A stretch of DNA of 42,605 nt from Algoriphagus sp. (GCF_013373065.1 NZ_JABXIN010000008.1:95166-137770), one strand, 5' to 3'; counted from the first letter of the stretch, positions 34,152-42,605 are shown. The notes: generated by a model not told the origin, from the sequence alone. A program made the numbers and translations.

Positions 34152-36377
34152 ATGTCTATGATCCAAGTTGATGCAGAGGAGGAACGAAAAGAGATACTAA
34201 AGCGCTATCGAAAACTGCTTCGGGAGGCAAAGCCATTTTTAAAGCCAGGGGATGCCAAAACCATTAAAAAAGCTTTTAATGTCGCTTTGGAAGCGCATAA
34301 GGATATGCGTAGGAAATCCGGTGAACCCTATATCTATCACCCCTTGGAAGTCGCACTGATTTGTGTGGAAGAGATTGGATTGGGGACTACCTCAATCGTT
34401 TCTGCTTTGCTCCATGATGTGGTGGAGGATACGGATTGGGAATTGGAAGATATTGAGCGAGAGTTTGGGTCAAAGGTGATGACCATCATTGATGGATTAA
34501 CCAAGATCGCAGGAGTATTCGATTATGGAAGTTCCCAACAGGCAGAAAACTTTCGAAAAATGCTTCTCACATTATCGGATGATGTCCGGGTGATATTGAT
34601 CAAAATAGCAGATCGATTGAACAATATGCGGACCTTGGCTAGCATGCCTCGGCATAAACAGCTTAAAATCGCATCTGAGACGATGTATTTGTATGCCCCA
34701 CTTGCTCATCGTCTTGGTCTTTATGCAATTAAATCTGAATTGGAGGATTTGTATTTGAAGTATACAGATACTGCTACCTATAAAGAGATTGTGCAAAAGA
34801 TAAATGAGTCTAGGTCCTATCGAAATCGCTTTATCAAGAATTTCATTCAACCGATAGAGGAGGAATTGACTCGACAGGGGTTCAAGTTTAGCATTAAGGG
34901 AAGACCCAAATCTGTTTATTCCATTTACAACAAGATGAAAAAACAGGGAATCCCTTTCGAAGAAGTCTATGACCTTTTTGCTATCCGAATTATTTTGGAT
35001 TCTGAGTTGGATAATGAAAAAGCAGATTGTTGGCAGGTTTACTCTATCGTCACAGATTTTTACCGACCCAACCCTGATCGATTACGCGATTGGATTTCTA
35101 CACCTCGATCAAATGGCTATGAATCTCTCCATACTACAGTAATGAGTAATGCTGGTCAATGGGTGGAAGTCCAAATACGTACGCAACGCATGGATGAGAT
35201 TGCCGAACGAGGATATGCAGCCCATTGGAAGTATAAAGAAAAAGATCATGGATCTCGAGGTTCTTCTGGGTTAGACGAATGGATTACGCAAGTAAGAAGT
35301 ATGCTTGAATCCAATGAAGGGAATGCTATTGAATTCATGGATGACTTCAGGGGAAACCTATTTCAGGAGGAAGTCTTTGTTTTTACACCGAAAGGAGATC
35401 TAAAAGTGCTGGCATTTGGAGCCACTGCTTTGGATTTTGCTTTTGAAATCCATACAGAAGTAGGGGCACGTTGTATTGGAGCAAAAGTCAATCAAAGGTT
35501 GGTGCCCATCACTCATAAGCTTAAAAATGGGGATCAAGTAGAAATTCTTACATCCAATAAGCAAAAACCTTCTGAAGACTGGCTCAGTCATGTAGTGACT
35601 TCTCGAGCAAAAGCGAAAATCAAAGACGCTCTTCGGGAGGAAAAGAAATCGGCAATTTTAGATGGTAGAGAAATTGTACAGCGAAAGCTGAAGCAGATGA
35701 AGATGGAATTTAATTCGGAGACCATTGAAAAACTTCGAGCTTATTTTGAATTAAAGACTGCCAATGATTTTTATTACCGAGTAGGGAAAGGAATCATTGA
35801 TCCAACGACTATTAAGTCGTTTAAGGATTTCAAAGAAAATCAAAAGCTAAAACATAAGGCCATTCAGGAAAAAGTGAAGGATGAATCCTCCTTTACGAAA
35901 GAAATAAAAAGTCTGAAAGGGCCAGACCATGATCAACTTTTAATTGGAGAGGACATGGATGTCGTGGATTATATTTTGGCGAAATGCTGTAATCCCATTC
36001 CTGGTGATGATGTGTTTGGTTTTGTGACTGTAAATGAGGGGATTAAAATCCATAGAACTTCCTGTCCTAATGCATTGGAATTGCTTTCAAACCATGGAAA
36101 TCGCGTTATAAAAGCACGCTGGACCAGTCAAAAGGAAATAGCATTTTTGGCGGGGCTTCATATTGTGGGAACTGACCGGGTAGGACTTATCAATGATGTC
36201 ACGAAGGTCATTTCAAATGAACTGAAGGTAAATATGCGCTCGATCACTGTGGATTCTGATGCAGGAATTTTTGAAGGAACGATTAAGCTTTACGTTCATA
36301 GTACAGGACACTTGGAGACTTTAATTAAAAACCTGCAACAAGTGGATGGGATTATCAAGGTTTCTCGCTTTGATTAA
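34152..36377 (+). CDS. Bifunctional (p)ppGpp synthetase/hydrolase, Rel/SpoT
   Basis: A 741-residue stringent-response enzyme. The N-terminal HD hydrolase is intact: YIYHPLEVA, then H88-D89 in HDVVEDT. The synthetase domain (about 240-370) has the GRPKSVYSIYNKM block and STPRSNGYESLHTTV. After it come the TGS domain (EEVFVFTPKGDLKVLAFGATALDFAFEIH), a Cys-containing region (KCCNPIPGDDVFGFV) and a C-terminal ACT domain (LHIVGTDRVGLINDVTKVIS). The full set of domains and an intact HD site indicate both synthesis and breakdown of the alarmone. ATG at 34158 is an alternative start two codons in. Named rel, relA or spoT in different genomes, so I leave the symbol empty. Confidence 0.95.
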   Translation: MSMIQVDAEEERKEILKRYRKLLREAKPFLKPGDAKTIKKAFNVALEAHKDMRRKSGEPYIYHPLEVALICVEEIGLGTTSIVSALLHDVVEDTDWELEDIEREFGSKVMTIIDGLTKIAGVFDYGSSQQAENFRKMLLTLSDDVRVILIKIADRLNNMRTLASMPRHKQLKIASETMYLYAPLAHRLGLYAIKSELEDLYLKYTDTATYKEIVQKINESRSYRNRFIKNFIQPIEEELTRQGFKFSIKGRPKSVYSIYNKMKKQGIPFEEVYDLFAIRIILDSELDNEKADCWQVYSIVTDFYRPNPDRLRDWISTPRSNGYESLHTTVMSNAGQWVEVQIRTQRMDEIAERGYAAHWKYKEKDHGSRGSSGLDEWITQVRSMLESNEGNAIEFMDDFRGNLFQEEVFVFTPKGDLKVLAFGATALDFAFEIHTEVGARCIGAKVNQRLVPITHKLKNGDQVEILTSNKQKPSEDWLSHVVTSRAKAKIKDALREEKKSAILDGREIVQRKLKQMKMEFNSETIEKLRAYFELKTANDFYYRVGKGIIDPTTIKSFKDFKENQKLKHKAIQEKVKDESSFTKEIKSLKGPDHDQLLIGEDMDVVDYILAKCCNPIPGDDVFGFVTVNEGIKIHRTSCPNALELLSNHGNRVIKARWTSQKEIAFLAGLHIVGTDRVGLINDVTKVISNELKVNMRSITVDSDAGIFEGTIKLYVHSTGHLETLIKNLQQVDGIIKVSRFD

Positions 36378-36380
36378 GTT

Positions 36381-36414
36381 TTGAATCATATATCCCCTTC
36401 ATCCGTTATATTTG
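36381..36414 (+). promoter_or_regulatory. Candidate promoter for the Fur-family gene
   Basis: TTG (36381-36383) and TATATTTG (36407-36414) are 23 bp apart, at the long end of the allowed range. The ATG is 16 bases downstream. Confidence 0.42.
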
Positions 36415-36430
36415 GAAAAAATCGCTGAAA

Positions 36431-36910
36431 ATGTCTTTGAATACAGCCCATTTTGAGGAAGTAAAAAAAATATTTACTGCATATCTAGAAAACCAAAAGC
36501 TTCGAAAAACTCCTGAGCGCTATGCAATTCTAGAGGAAATTTACAGCCGTACCGGACACTTTGATGTAGAGGGTCTTTACATCAGTATGAAGAATAAAAA
36601 TTACCGTGTGAGTCGGGCTACGGTTTACAATACTTTGGACTTATTGGTTGAATGTGATTTGGTGACCAAGCATCAATTTGGAAAGAATCTGGCCCAGTTT
36701 GAAAAATCCTACGGCTATAAGCAGCATGATCATTTAATTTGTGTGGATTGCAATCAGGTCTTGGAATTTTGTGATCCTCGAATCCAAAATATCCAGAATA
36801 CCGTAGGAGATATTTTAAACTTCCAAGTGCTTCATCATTCCTTGATTTTATATGGGAATTGCACGAAGGAAAAATGTGAAAATAGACCAGATACATCAAA
36901 ATCAGCATGA
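36431..36910 (+). CDS. Fur-family metal-dependent transcriptional regulator
   Basis: A 159-residue regulator. The winged helix includes LRKTPERYAILEEIY and the recognition region VSRATVYNTLDLLVECDLV. The metal-site region is HDHLICVDC (H99, H101, C104, C107), and the second Cys pair is C144/C149 (CTKEKC), giving the CxxC...Cx4C structural zinc arrangement. Fur, PerR and Zur cannot be separated by these residues alone. The stop overlaps the next gene by 4 bases, so it is coupled to a STAS protein, an uncommon partner. Iron and metabolism genes are not in the immediate neighbourhood. Confidence 0.9.
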   Translation: MSLNTAHFEEVKKIFTAYLENQKLRKTPERYAILEEIYSRTGHFDVEGLYISMKNKNYRVSRATVYNTLDLLVECDLVTKHQFGKNLAQFEKSYGYKQHDHLICVDCNQVLEFCDPRIQNIQNTVGDILNFQVLHHSLILYGNCTKEKCENRPDTSKSA

Positions 36911-37248
36911 AACTGACTTACAATTTAGAAAAGGACGAAAAAGCCTATTATTTACATATTCAAGGTGATTTAATTGGTGATGAAGTTGGTCCCAAACTCG
37001 TGGAAATCGTTTCCGATGCCATTCAAGAAGGGGCAAAAACCTTTGTTATCAATTTAAGTGAAGTCCGCTATATCAGTTCCAGTGGAATTGGTTTATTGAT
37101 AACTATGCTTACAAAAATGCGGAACGTTGGAGGTGAGGTATTCCTTGCAGCTCCATCTGAGCATGTGAAGAAGCTTCTGATAATTACCAAGCTTAACAAT
37201 ATTTTTACGGTTTTTGATTCCGTGGAAGAGTTTCAAGCTAAAAACTGA
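36907..37248 (+). CDS. STAS-domain protein (anti-sigma factor antagonist-like)
   Basis: A 113-residue single STAS domain. The phosphorylation loop reads YISSSGIGLL, and Ser58 matches the regulatory serine of SpoIIAA. Such proteins switch partners by binding an anti-sigma kinase when unphosphorylated. No kinase (RsbW/SpoIIAB type) or PP2C phosphatase lies nearby, so the partner must be elsewhere. The ATG overlaps the Fur-family stop (ATGA). The 122 bases to purA contain two GAATTC sequences but no clear terminator. Confidence 0.88.
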   Translation: MKLTYNLEKDEKAYYLHIQGDLIGDEVGPKLVEIVSDAIQEGAKTFVINLSEVRYISSSGIGLLITMLTKMRNVGGEVFLAAPSEHVKKLLIITKLNNIFTVFDSVEEFQAKN

Positions 37249-37370
37249 TATTTCAAGAGGGAATTCATTTTGGAATTCAATATTTAAATTCGAATCACTT
37301 GGTTTTCTTTAGGCTAATTGCAAATTTCGGCCTTTAAAAACTCATTACTGCATTTATTAATAGCATCAAT

Positions 37371-38642
37371 ATGAAGATGGATGTGCTGCTTGGTCTCCAG
37401 TGGGGAGATGAGGGCAAAGGTAAAATTGTCGATGTTTTAGCTCCAGAATATGAAATTGTAGCTCGTTTTCAAGGCGGACCCAATGCGGGTCATACCCTCG
37501 AGTTTGATGGAATAAAACACGTCTTACACCAAATTCCATCTGGAATTTTTAGATCGCAAATTCTCAATATTATTGGGAATGGGGTGGTTTTGGACCCCAT
37601 CATCCTTAAAAAAGAAATTGAGGGATTAGGTAAATTTTCGATCGACTACATGAAAAACCTAGTCATCTCGAAAAAAGCTACCATCATTATTCCGACCCAT
37701 AAGCTTTTGGATGCGGCTTATGAAAAATCAAAGGGAGATAAAAAAATCGGTTCAACCCTTAAGGGAATTGGTCCAACATATCAGGATAAAATTGGTCGAT
37801 CAGCATTGCGAATCGGCGATGTTTTAGGTGAGGATTTTCAAGAAAAATACAATACCCTAGTTGAAAAGCATAAGACGATTCTATCCTTTTATAATTTTCC
37901 ACTGGATGAGTTGGAGGGAATGGAAAAGCAATTCTTCGAATCCGTGGAATTTGTCAAGGGACTAAACCTAATTGATAGTGAATACACCGTCAATGATGCC
38001 CTACAATCCGGCAAGAAGATTTTAGCTGAAGGAGCGCAAGGTTCTTTATTGGATATTGATTTCGGTTCTTATCCTTTTGTGACCAGTTCCAGTACGATGA
38101 CCGCAGGTGCTTGTACGGGATTGGGAGTAGCGCCTGCCAGAATCGGTCAGGTGTTTGGAATTTTTAAAGCCTATTGCACCCGTGTGGGTAGTGGGCCTTT
38201 CCCAACGGAATTATTTGATGATACGGGAGAGGCGATGCGGAAAGAAGGTAATGAATTTGGCAGTACAACAGGAAGACCAAGAAGGTGCGGTTGGCTTGAT
38301 TTACCAGCGCTTCGATATTCCATTATGATCAATGGCGTAACAGAGCTTTTTATGATGAAGGCAGATGTTTTGAATATTTTTGAAGATATCCAAGTGTGTA
38401 CCCATTATGAACTGGCAGATGGAACTCGAGTTGATCGCTTGACCTATGAGATAGCTGATTCTGAGGTTAAACCAGTTTATAAAACCTTAAAAGGTTGGAA
38501 TTGCTCCCTGGAAGATGTTCGTGATTATGCAGATTTTCCTCAAGAACTTAAAGATTATGTGTCATATCTTGAGAAGGAACTTCAGGTTCCGATCCGCTTG
38601 GTTTCAGTTGGTCCAGACAGAACACAGACCATCAAACGATAA
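37371..38642 (+). CDS. purA: Adenylosuccinate synthetase
   Basis: A 423-residue GTP-dependent enzyme that joins IMP and aspartate, the first step from IMP to AMP. The start MKMDVLLGLQWGDEGKGK shows the P-loop-like GDEGKGK, and the second ATG (37377) is an alternative. Further signatures are GGPNAGHT, the IMP-binding GIGPTYQDK, QGSLLDIDFGSYPFVTSSST and GTTGRPRRCGWLD-type segment (STTGRPRRCGWLD). The C-terminal GPDRTQTI is intact. Length is normal. It ends before a hairpin terminator. No other purine genes adjoin it. Confidence 0.97.
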   Translation: MKMDVLLGLQWGDEGKGKIVDVLAPEYEIVARFQGGPNAGHTLEFDGIKHVLHQIPSGIFRSQILNIIGNGVVLDPIILKKEIEGLGKFSIDYMKNLVISKKATIIIPTHKLLDAAYEKSKGDKKIGSTLKGIGPTYQDKIGRSALRIGDVLGEDFQEKYNTLVEKHKTILSFYNFPLDELEGMEKQFFESVEFVKGLNLIDSEYTVNDALQSGKKILAEGAQGSLLDIDFGSYPFVTSSSTMTAGACTGLGVAPARIGQVFGIFKAYCTRVGSGPFPTELFDDTGEAMRKEGNEFGSTTGRPRRCGWLDLPALRYSIMINGVTELFMMKADVLNIFEDIQVCTHYELADGTRVDRLTYEIADSEVKPVYKTLKGWNCSLEDVRDYADFPQELKDYVSYLEKELQVPIRLVSVGPDRTQTIKR

Positions 38643-38658
38643 GAATCACACAAATCAA

Positions 38659-38692
38659 TTAAAGCCCTGGAGGAATTTCTTCAGGGCTTTAA
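38659..38692 (+). terminator. Terminator after purA
   Basis: TTAAAGCCCTG / CAGGGCTTTAA with an inner part GAGGAA/TTTCTT that extends the stem through G-T pairs. The T tract afterwards is weak (ATATTTTAA). Confidence 0.7.
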
Positions 38693-38724
38693 TATTTTAA
38701 GTGTCGTTTTGTATTTTGGGAAAA

Positions 38725-41076
38725 ATGAATGCGAAGGAGTTGAAGCGATTTTTGGTTTTTCTAGTTGGTATTTTTCTGTTTTTCATTGAAGCCAAAGCTC
38801 AATTTGGTTTTCCTTATTGTGAAACTTTTCAAACAAGTACGACACAGGCCAATACGGTTTTTGGAGGAGATGCGGTGTTGGTAGATGGAGTATTACGGCT
38901 AACCAATAACCAAAATAATCAAGTTGGATATGTCTACATTGATGTCCCATTTCCTTCGGCTTATGGTATAAAAGCTGAATTCGAATACTTTTCATACGGA
39001 GGAGTTGGCCAGTTCTTAGCGGATGGCCTTTCTATTTTTCTCTTTGATGCAACCACTCAAAATTTTTCTCCAGGTGGTTTTGGAGGTTCTCTTGGATATG
39101 CTCCGCGCAATGAAGAACCCGGATTAACCAATGCTTATTTGGGAATTGGATTTGATGAATTCGGAAACTTTGGGAATCGGGCTGAAGGAAAAAATGGTGG
39201 TTTTCAAGGGGTGGCTGAGGAATTGGTTCCGGATGCAATTGTAGTCAGAGGTCCCGGAAATGGGTTTACAGGATATCCGTTTGTGGTAGGTAGGAAAACC
39301 ATGGCCTCAGGTACTGACAAGGATGGGTTCGGACCTGGATCCCAATTCCCGATTAGTTCTGGTGGAGCAGGAACTTTTAGGGTTACCGAACCAGGCCAAG
39401 TAGGATATCGAAAGGTTTTTCTTGAATTACAGCCGGACCCGGATGGAGTGGGTTATTTTTTAACGCTTCGAATGATGGTGACCACAGAACCGGGTCAACC
39501 TCGAATGGTTACGATCTTTGACCGACCTTATGATTTTCCAGCTCCAAAGGAACTCAAAATTGGATTTGCGGCATCTACAGGAGGCTTTACCAATTTTCAT
39601 GAAATCCGAAATCTCAAGGTGGAGGTTTCCGCAAGTGAGTCTTTGCTGGACCCAACAGGGGTTGATTTTGAAGATGTAGCATCATGTGAAGGACAAGAAA
39701 ATCAATATTACATTACCGATGAGGAGGTGGTTTTGCCCAATCAGGACTCCCAAATTCGTTGTCTTCAATTTTTTAGAAGTCTTGAGGAAATCGAAACAAA
39801 CAGTTCAGACATCTGTAACCAGGGAAAATGTTTGGAAGAAAATCAAGTGTTGGTTTTGCCTCAAGGTATTCTTCAAGCAGGTGAAGCGGGGGCTTATACC
39901 TTTTTCCCCAATCCGGGTACTCGGGATCAAGAAGTTGAGGTTTATTATACCATTACAGATAATTATGGAAAAACTTCAAGCGGTAATAAGATAACATTAA
40001 CCATTCAAGAATCTCCTTCACCAGTTCGTATCCTAGCTGAAGAAGCACAGAATCCCTTGGAAGAAACATTTAATCTGTGTCCTGGAGAAAGTGTGATTTT
40101 TAATTCAGAGGGTGACGAAGCATATCAGCGATACGAATGGTATAAGAATGGAATATTATTAGAAGAGGAGATTGCCGCCTCTTTAACAGTTTCAGAGCCG
40201 GGATTGTATGAGATTTGGGCTTATAATCGAAAAAACTGCCCTGCAAAATCCAATCGAATTCAGGTCAACTATCCTGAATATCCAACATTACAAATGAGTG
40301 GGCCCGTTGTTGGGTGTGAAGTCGGAAAGCCAGTAAATATTTTTGACTTTCTGATCAATTACGAACCTGAAAATTATGATTATAAGCTAGTTGGGAATGG
40401 TCTTGATTTGACAAATGAAGAACTCCAACAGGTATCCCAAAGTGGAAATTTCGAATTATCTGTGAAGCCAAAAGATTTTGATTGTTTCGGAGGGGCTATT
40501 GAAGTAGAGGTGTTTATTCAGACAATTCCTTTGACTGTTGATTTTGATTTTGTCGTGGAGGGTACAGATATAAAGGATGAGGCCAGTGGGGGAATATTTG
40601 CTGATGATCCGATTGCATTCACAGATTTTTCAGATGAAAGAGCTATTCGCTGGGTTTGGGATTTTGGAGATGGTAATACTTTAATGCAACAAAATCCAGT
40701 TCATGTGTTCGGAAAAAAGGGAGAATTTGAAGTTGTTCTTACTATTGAGGATGAGTATGGATGTCAATCAAAATTTCAAAAAACCGTTGCGATTACCCAG
40801 AGCTATAGAATAATGATACCTTCTGGTTTTACTCCCCTAGAAGAAGAGAATAATTTTTTTGTTCCTAAATACAAGGGCTTGGTTTCTATTGATCTAATGA
40901 TTTTCAACTCTTGGGGTGAATTGATTTTTCAGACAGATGAACTTGAAAGTAATGGTTGGGATGGTACTTTTAAAGGTGAATTAATGGATGCTGGATTTTA
41001 CGTATATCGATTTGATGGAATAAGTATAGATGGTGAAAAGGTTACGCGAAGTGGTAAATTCAGATTGGTCAGATGA
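38725..41076 (+). CDS. Secreted L-type-lectin/PKD protein with type IX (CHU_C) sorting domain
   Basis: A 783-residue secreted protein. The ATG at 38725 gives a signal peptide (about 1-26, ending EAKAQ); an upstream GTG at 38701 would add eight residues and is less likely. Residues ~30-300 resemble an L-type (legume-like) lectin fold: FCETF-like start (YCETFQTS), DGLSIFLFD, GGSLGYAPRN and YLGIGFDEFGNFG. A middle region has Ig-like and cysteine-bearing segments. A PKD domain follows (WVWDFGDGNTLMQQNPVHVF). The C-terminal ~85 residues (FTPLEEENNFFVPKYKG ... FNSWGELIFQT ... NGWDGTFKGELMDAGFYVYRF) are the gliding-motility CHU_C type-B sorting domain. Cargo of the type IX system; it probably binds glycans at the surface. 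The next gene overlaps by 4 bases. Confidence 0.85.
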   Translation: MNAKELKRFLVFLVGIFLFFIEAKAQFGFPYCETFQTSTTQANTVFGGDAVLVDGVLRLTNNQNNQVGYVYIDVPFPSAYGIKAEFEYFSYGGVGQFLADGLSIFLFDATTQNFSPGGFGGSLGYAPRNEEPGLTNAYLGIGFDEFGNFGNRAEGKNGGFQGVAEELVPDAIVVRGPGNGFTGYPFVVGRKTMASGTDKDGFGPGSQFPISSGGAGTFRVTEPGQVGYRKVFLELQPDPDGVGYFLTLRMMVTTEPGQPRMVTIFDRPYDFPAPKELKIGFAASTGGFTNFHEIRNLKVEVSASESLLDPTGVDFEDVASCEGQENQYYITDEEVVLPNQDSQIRCLQFFRSLEEIETNSSDICNQGKCLEENQVLVLPQGILQAGEAGAYTFFPNPGTRDQEVEVYYTITDNYGKTSSGNKITLTIQESPSPVRILAEEAQNPLEETFNLCPGESVIFNSEGDEAYQRYEWYKNGILLEEEIAASLTVSEPGLYEIWAYNRKNCPAKSNRIQVNYPEYPTLQMSGPVVGCEVGKPVNIFDFLINYEPENYDYKLVGNGLDLTNEELQQVSQSGNFELSVKPKDFDCFGGAIEVEVFIQTIPLTVDFDFVVEGTDIKDEASGGIFADDPIAFTDFSDERAIRWVWDFGDGNTLMQQNPVHVFGKKGEFEVVLTIEDEYGCQSKFQKTVAITQSYRIMIPSGFTPLEEENNFFVPKYKGLVSIDLMIFNSWGELIFQTDELESNGWDGTFKGELMDAGFYVYRFDGISIDGEKVTRSGKFRLVR

Positions 41077-42095
41077 GTAAATTCTATAGACTTTTTTTGG
41101 TTTTATTTTTAGGAGTGATCTTTATGACCGCTGCTCAGGATGTTCAATACTCACAATTTTATGCAAATCCGCTCTATTTAAATCCTGCTTTTGCAGGAAG
41201 CACTGATCAAACCCGGGTGGGGTTTAATTTTAGAAATCAGTGGCCTGCATTGGAGCAAAGTTTTGTTGCTTTCACCTCTTATGGGGATCATTTCTTTGAG
41301 GAATTAAATAGTGGCTTAGGGATAATTGTTACAGGTGCCAAAGAGAGCTTTACTCAAACTCAGCAATTTGAAATAGGGCTTGCCTATTCCTATCGTTTGC
41401 GGTTTTCAGAAACTGATTTTTTACAATTCGGTATGCAAGGAAGTTATGCTTCCCGTGATGCTTTTTTTGACGATATAGTTCTTGGAACTCAATTAGATAT
41501 TGATAGGGGAGTCATAGTTGGGAGGCCGGGTGATGGTTTTGAAGGGGATAGTCGCCTGAGTTCCTTTGATGCTCATGCAGGGATTTTATCATATGGAAAG
41601 AGGTATTGGTTTGGTTTTTCTGCTTTTCATTTACTAGAGCCACCGATTAGCTACCTAGATGTTGATAGTAATCAGTTACCTATTCGATACAACTTGCATG
41701 GAGGATATCGGATCAACTTAGCGCCAGGAGATATTAATGATTATTTCAATAATACTGATCAAGAGCGGAGTTTGGCTTTAGCCATAAATTACAAGAAACA
41801 GGGAGCCTTTTCTCAATTGGATCTTGGAGCGGAATTTTATTTTGAGCCCTTGATTTTAGGTCTTTGGTATAGAGGTCTTCCAACGAAGTATCAATTACCC
41901 AATAATGAATCCTTAATAGCTTTAGTGGGGGTTAGTTTAAATTCTGGGTTGGAGATTGGATATAGTTTTGATTATTCAATCTCTAAATTAGGTCAAGCTA
42001 TTTCGGGCGGAGCCCATGAATTGTCGGTGAGATATTTAGTACCCTTTTCCTCTAAAGGAAGAAAATTTTTTAATTCCCCAGGTTTTAAATTTTAA
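41073..42095 (+). CDS. PorP/SprF-family type IX secretion membrane protein
   Basis: A 340-residue outer-membrane beta-barrel. The signal peptide is followed by the family opening QDVQYSQFYANPLYLNPAFAGS, then typical barrel strands such as GVGFNFRNQWPAL-like (RVGFNFRNQWPAL) and a C-terminal ELSVRYLVPFSSKGRKF. SprF-like proteins pair with one CHU_C cargo and move or anchor it. Here the cargo gene overlaps this start (ATGA), the standard SprB-SprF-type order, so the two most likely work together. No other type IX core genes lie in the window. Confidence 0.93.
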   Translation: MSKFYRLFLVLFLGVIFMTAAQDVQYSQFYANPLYLNPAFAGSTDQTRVGFNFRNQWPALEQSFVAFTSYGDHFFEELNSGLGIIVTGAKESFTQTQQFEIGLAYSYRLRFSETDFLQFGMQGSYASRDAFFDDIVLGTQLDIDRGVIVGRPGDGFEGDSRLSSFDAHAGILSYGKRYWFGFSAFHLLEPPISYLDVDSNQLPIRYNLHGGYRINLAPGDINDYFNNTDQERSLALAINYKKQGAFSQLDLGAEFYFEPLILGLWYRGLPTKYQLPNNESLIALVGVSLNSGLEIGYSFDYSISKLGQAISGGAHELSVRYLVPFSSKGRKFFNSPGFKF

Positions 42096-42380
42096 AAAAG
42101 AGTTTGACACAGAAAGTAGTGCAATAGGGGCCTTAATGATTCAAAAACTTGATAAAAATAACCTTGTTAAAATTTTTCTTTCATTTTCACTGGTCATTAT
42201 CAGCCTTTTAGGAATTGAGTAAAAAAAAGGTTGAGAATTATGCTTGCCAGGAGGAAAAAACCTCCGATATTTGTGGTCCCGAAAGCGCGAAAGGCGCCGG
42301 TGGAGGAGAGTTGGAAGAAGGGGGGACGGATATTTTAATTTTTTTTTCGGTTCCGATGTTGCGGGGATAAAAAAAGTCTT
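42096..42380. other. Intergenic region between sprF-like gene and the rRNA promoter
   Basis: AT-rich left half with no clear terminator for the upstream gene. At 42250-42265 GGAGG-AAAAAA-CCTCC forms a perfect 5-bp hairpin, and 42270-42300 is GC-rich (GCGCGAAAGGCGCC). No gene is supported. The TTG at 42359-42361 belongs to the rRNA promoter. Confidence 0.5.
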
Positions 42381-42388
42381 TACCTTTG
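42359..42388 (+). promoter_or_regulatory. rRNA operon promoter P1 (TTG-N19-TACCTTTG)
   Basis: TTG (42359-42361) and TACCTTTG (42381-42388) are exactly 19 bp apart, the Bacteroidota consensus. Transcription would start near 42394, about 175 bases before 16S rRNA. The same box and spacing precede tRNA-Leu. Confidence 0.78.
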
Positions 42389-42465
42389 CAGTCCCGTTCG
42401 GAAGGAGCGGTTGAAAAAACAGGGTAAGAGTGACCAAAGACACAGGACGAAACCTTTGAGGGGGT

Positions 42466-42473
42466 TAGTTTTG
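42466..42473 (+). promoter_or_regulatory. Possible second rRNA promoter (P2) -7 element
   Basis: TAGTTTTG matches TAnnTTTG. Its downstream context TTTGCAGTTCCGGTT repeats TTTGCAGTCCCGTT after P1, 85 bp apart, so it may be a duplicated promoter. No -33 TTG is found. Confidence 0.4.
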
Positions 42474-42539
42474 CAGTTCCGGTTGAAGTATCGGAAAAGT
42501 TCATTGAAATGTTGTACAGCAAAAATCCAAAAGACAGGG

Positions 42540-42553
42540 CGGCCGCGAGGCCG
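42540..42553 (+). other. rRNA leader hairpin with GNRA-type tetraloop
   Basis: CGGCC-GCGA-GGCCG lies 17 bases before the mature 16S start. A GNRA loop on a 5-bp GC stem is stable and could be part of leader processing. Confidence 0.55.
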
Positions 42554-42569
42554 TAAATAAGGTTACTAT

Positions 42570-42605
<36 letters not shown>

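Noticed and set aside
37249..37370. GAATTC-containing hairpin after the STAS gene as terminator
   Set aside because: The arms do not pair well and there is no T tract.
38701..38724. GTG start for the lectin-like secreted protein
   Set aside because: ATG at 38725 starts a better signal peptide, and the GTG is very close to the purA terminator.

Overview
The window looks like chromosomal DNA of a Bacteroidota bacterium, most likely Cytophagales (an Algoriphagus/Cyclobacteriaceae-like genome). The evidence is a PorP/SprF-family type IX secretion protein next to a secreted protein with a gliding-type (CHU_C) C-terminal sorting domain, several phylum-type promoters (TTG-N19-TAnnTTTG), dxr-rseP and tig/clpP/clpX neighbourhoods, and the first ~36 bases of a 16S rRNA gene at the right edge. 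No phage, insertion sequence, integron or CRISPR array is visible; it reads as core chromosome with small accessory patches.

Layout. 1-1054: tail of a FecCD-type permease and its ATPase (iron/haem/B12-type ABC importer). 1136-3002: MarR regulator, ferredoxin-NADP reductase-like flavoprotein and a [2Fe-2S] ferredoxin, a small redox unit. 3087-7990: a small lipoprotein, then a tightly packed cassette of carboxylesterase lipoprotein, CitMHS transporter and two AtuA-type proteins, which looks like ester/organic-acid catabolism. 7991-9874 (minus): a membrane protein fusing a degenerate diacylglycerol-kinase-like domain to DUF389. 9957-13477 (minus): both methylmalonyl-CoA mutase subunits. 13854-15694: dnaA and a convergent orphan HI0074-like protein.

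15744-33831 is dominated by protein quality control: two HtrA/DegQ-type proteases, RseP, Lon, HslU, Hsp20, ClpX, ClpP and trigger factor, with dxr, an SDR, a SixA-like phosphatase, a cold-shock protein and a large MscS-type channel between them. Three promoters here (lon, SDR, hsp20) fit the sigma-54 -24/-12 pattern. Two of them carry an upstream dyad of the form TGNCA-N3-TGNCA at nearly the same distance (19-20 bp) from the -24 GG. This is the most interesting regulatory signal in the window.

33861-38642: tRNA-Leu(UAG) with its own promoter and terminator, a bifunctional Rel/SpoT gene, a Fur-family regulator overlapping a STAS protein, and purA. 38725-42095: an L-type-lectin/PKD/CHU_C secreted protein overlapping a PorP/SprF gene. 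42096-42605: rRNA operon promoter region, leader and 5' end of 16S rRNA.

Function calls rest on motifs read by eye; no database search was run. Promoters and dyads are pattern matches and need experimental or comparative support.
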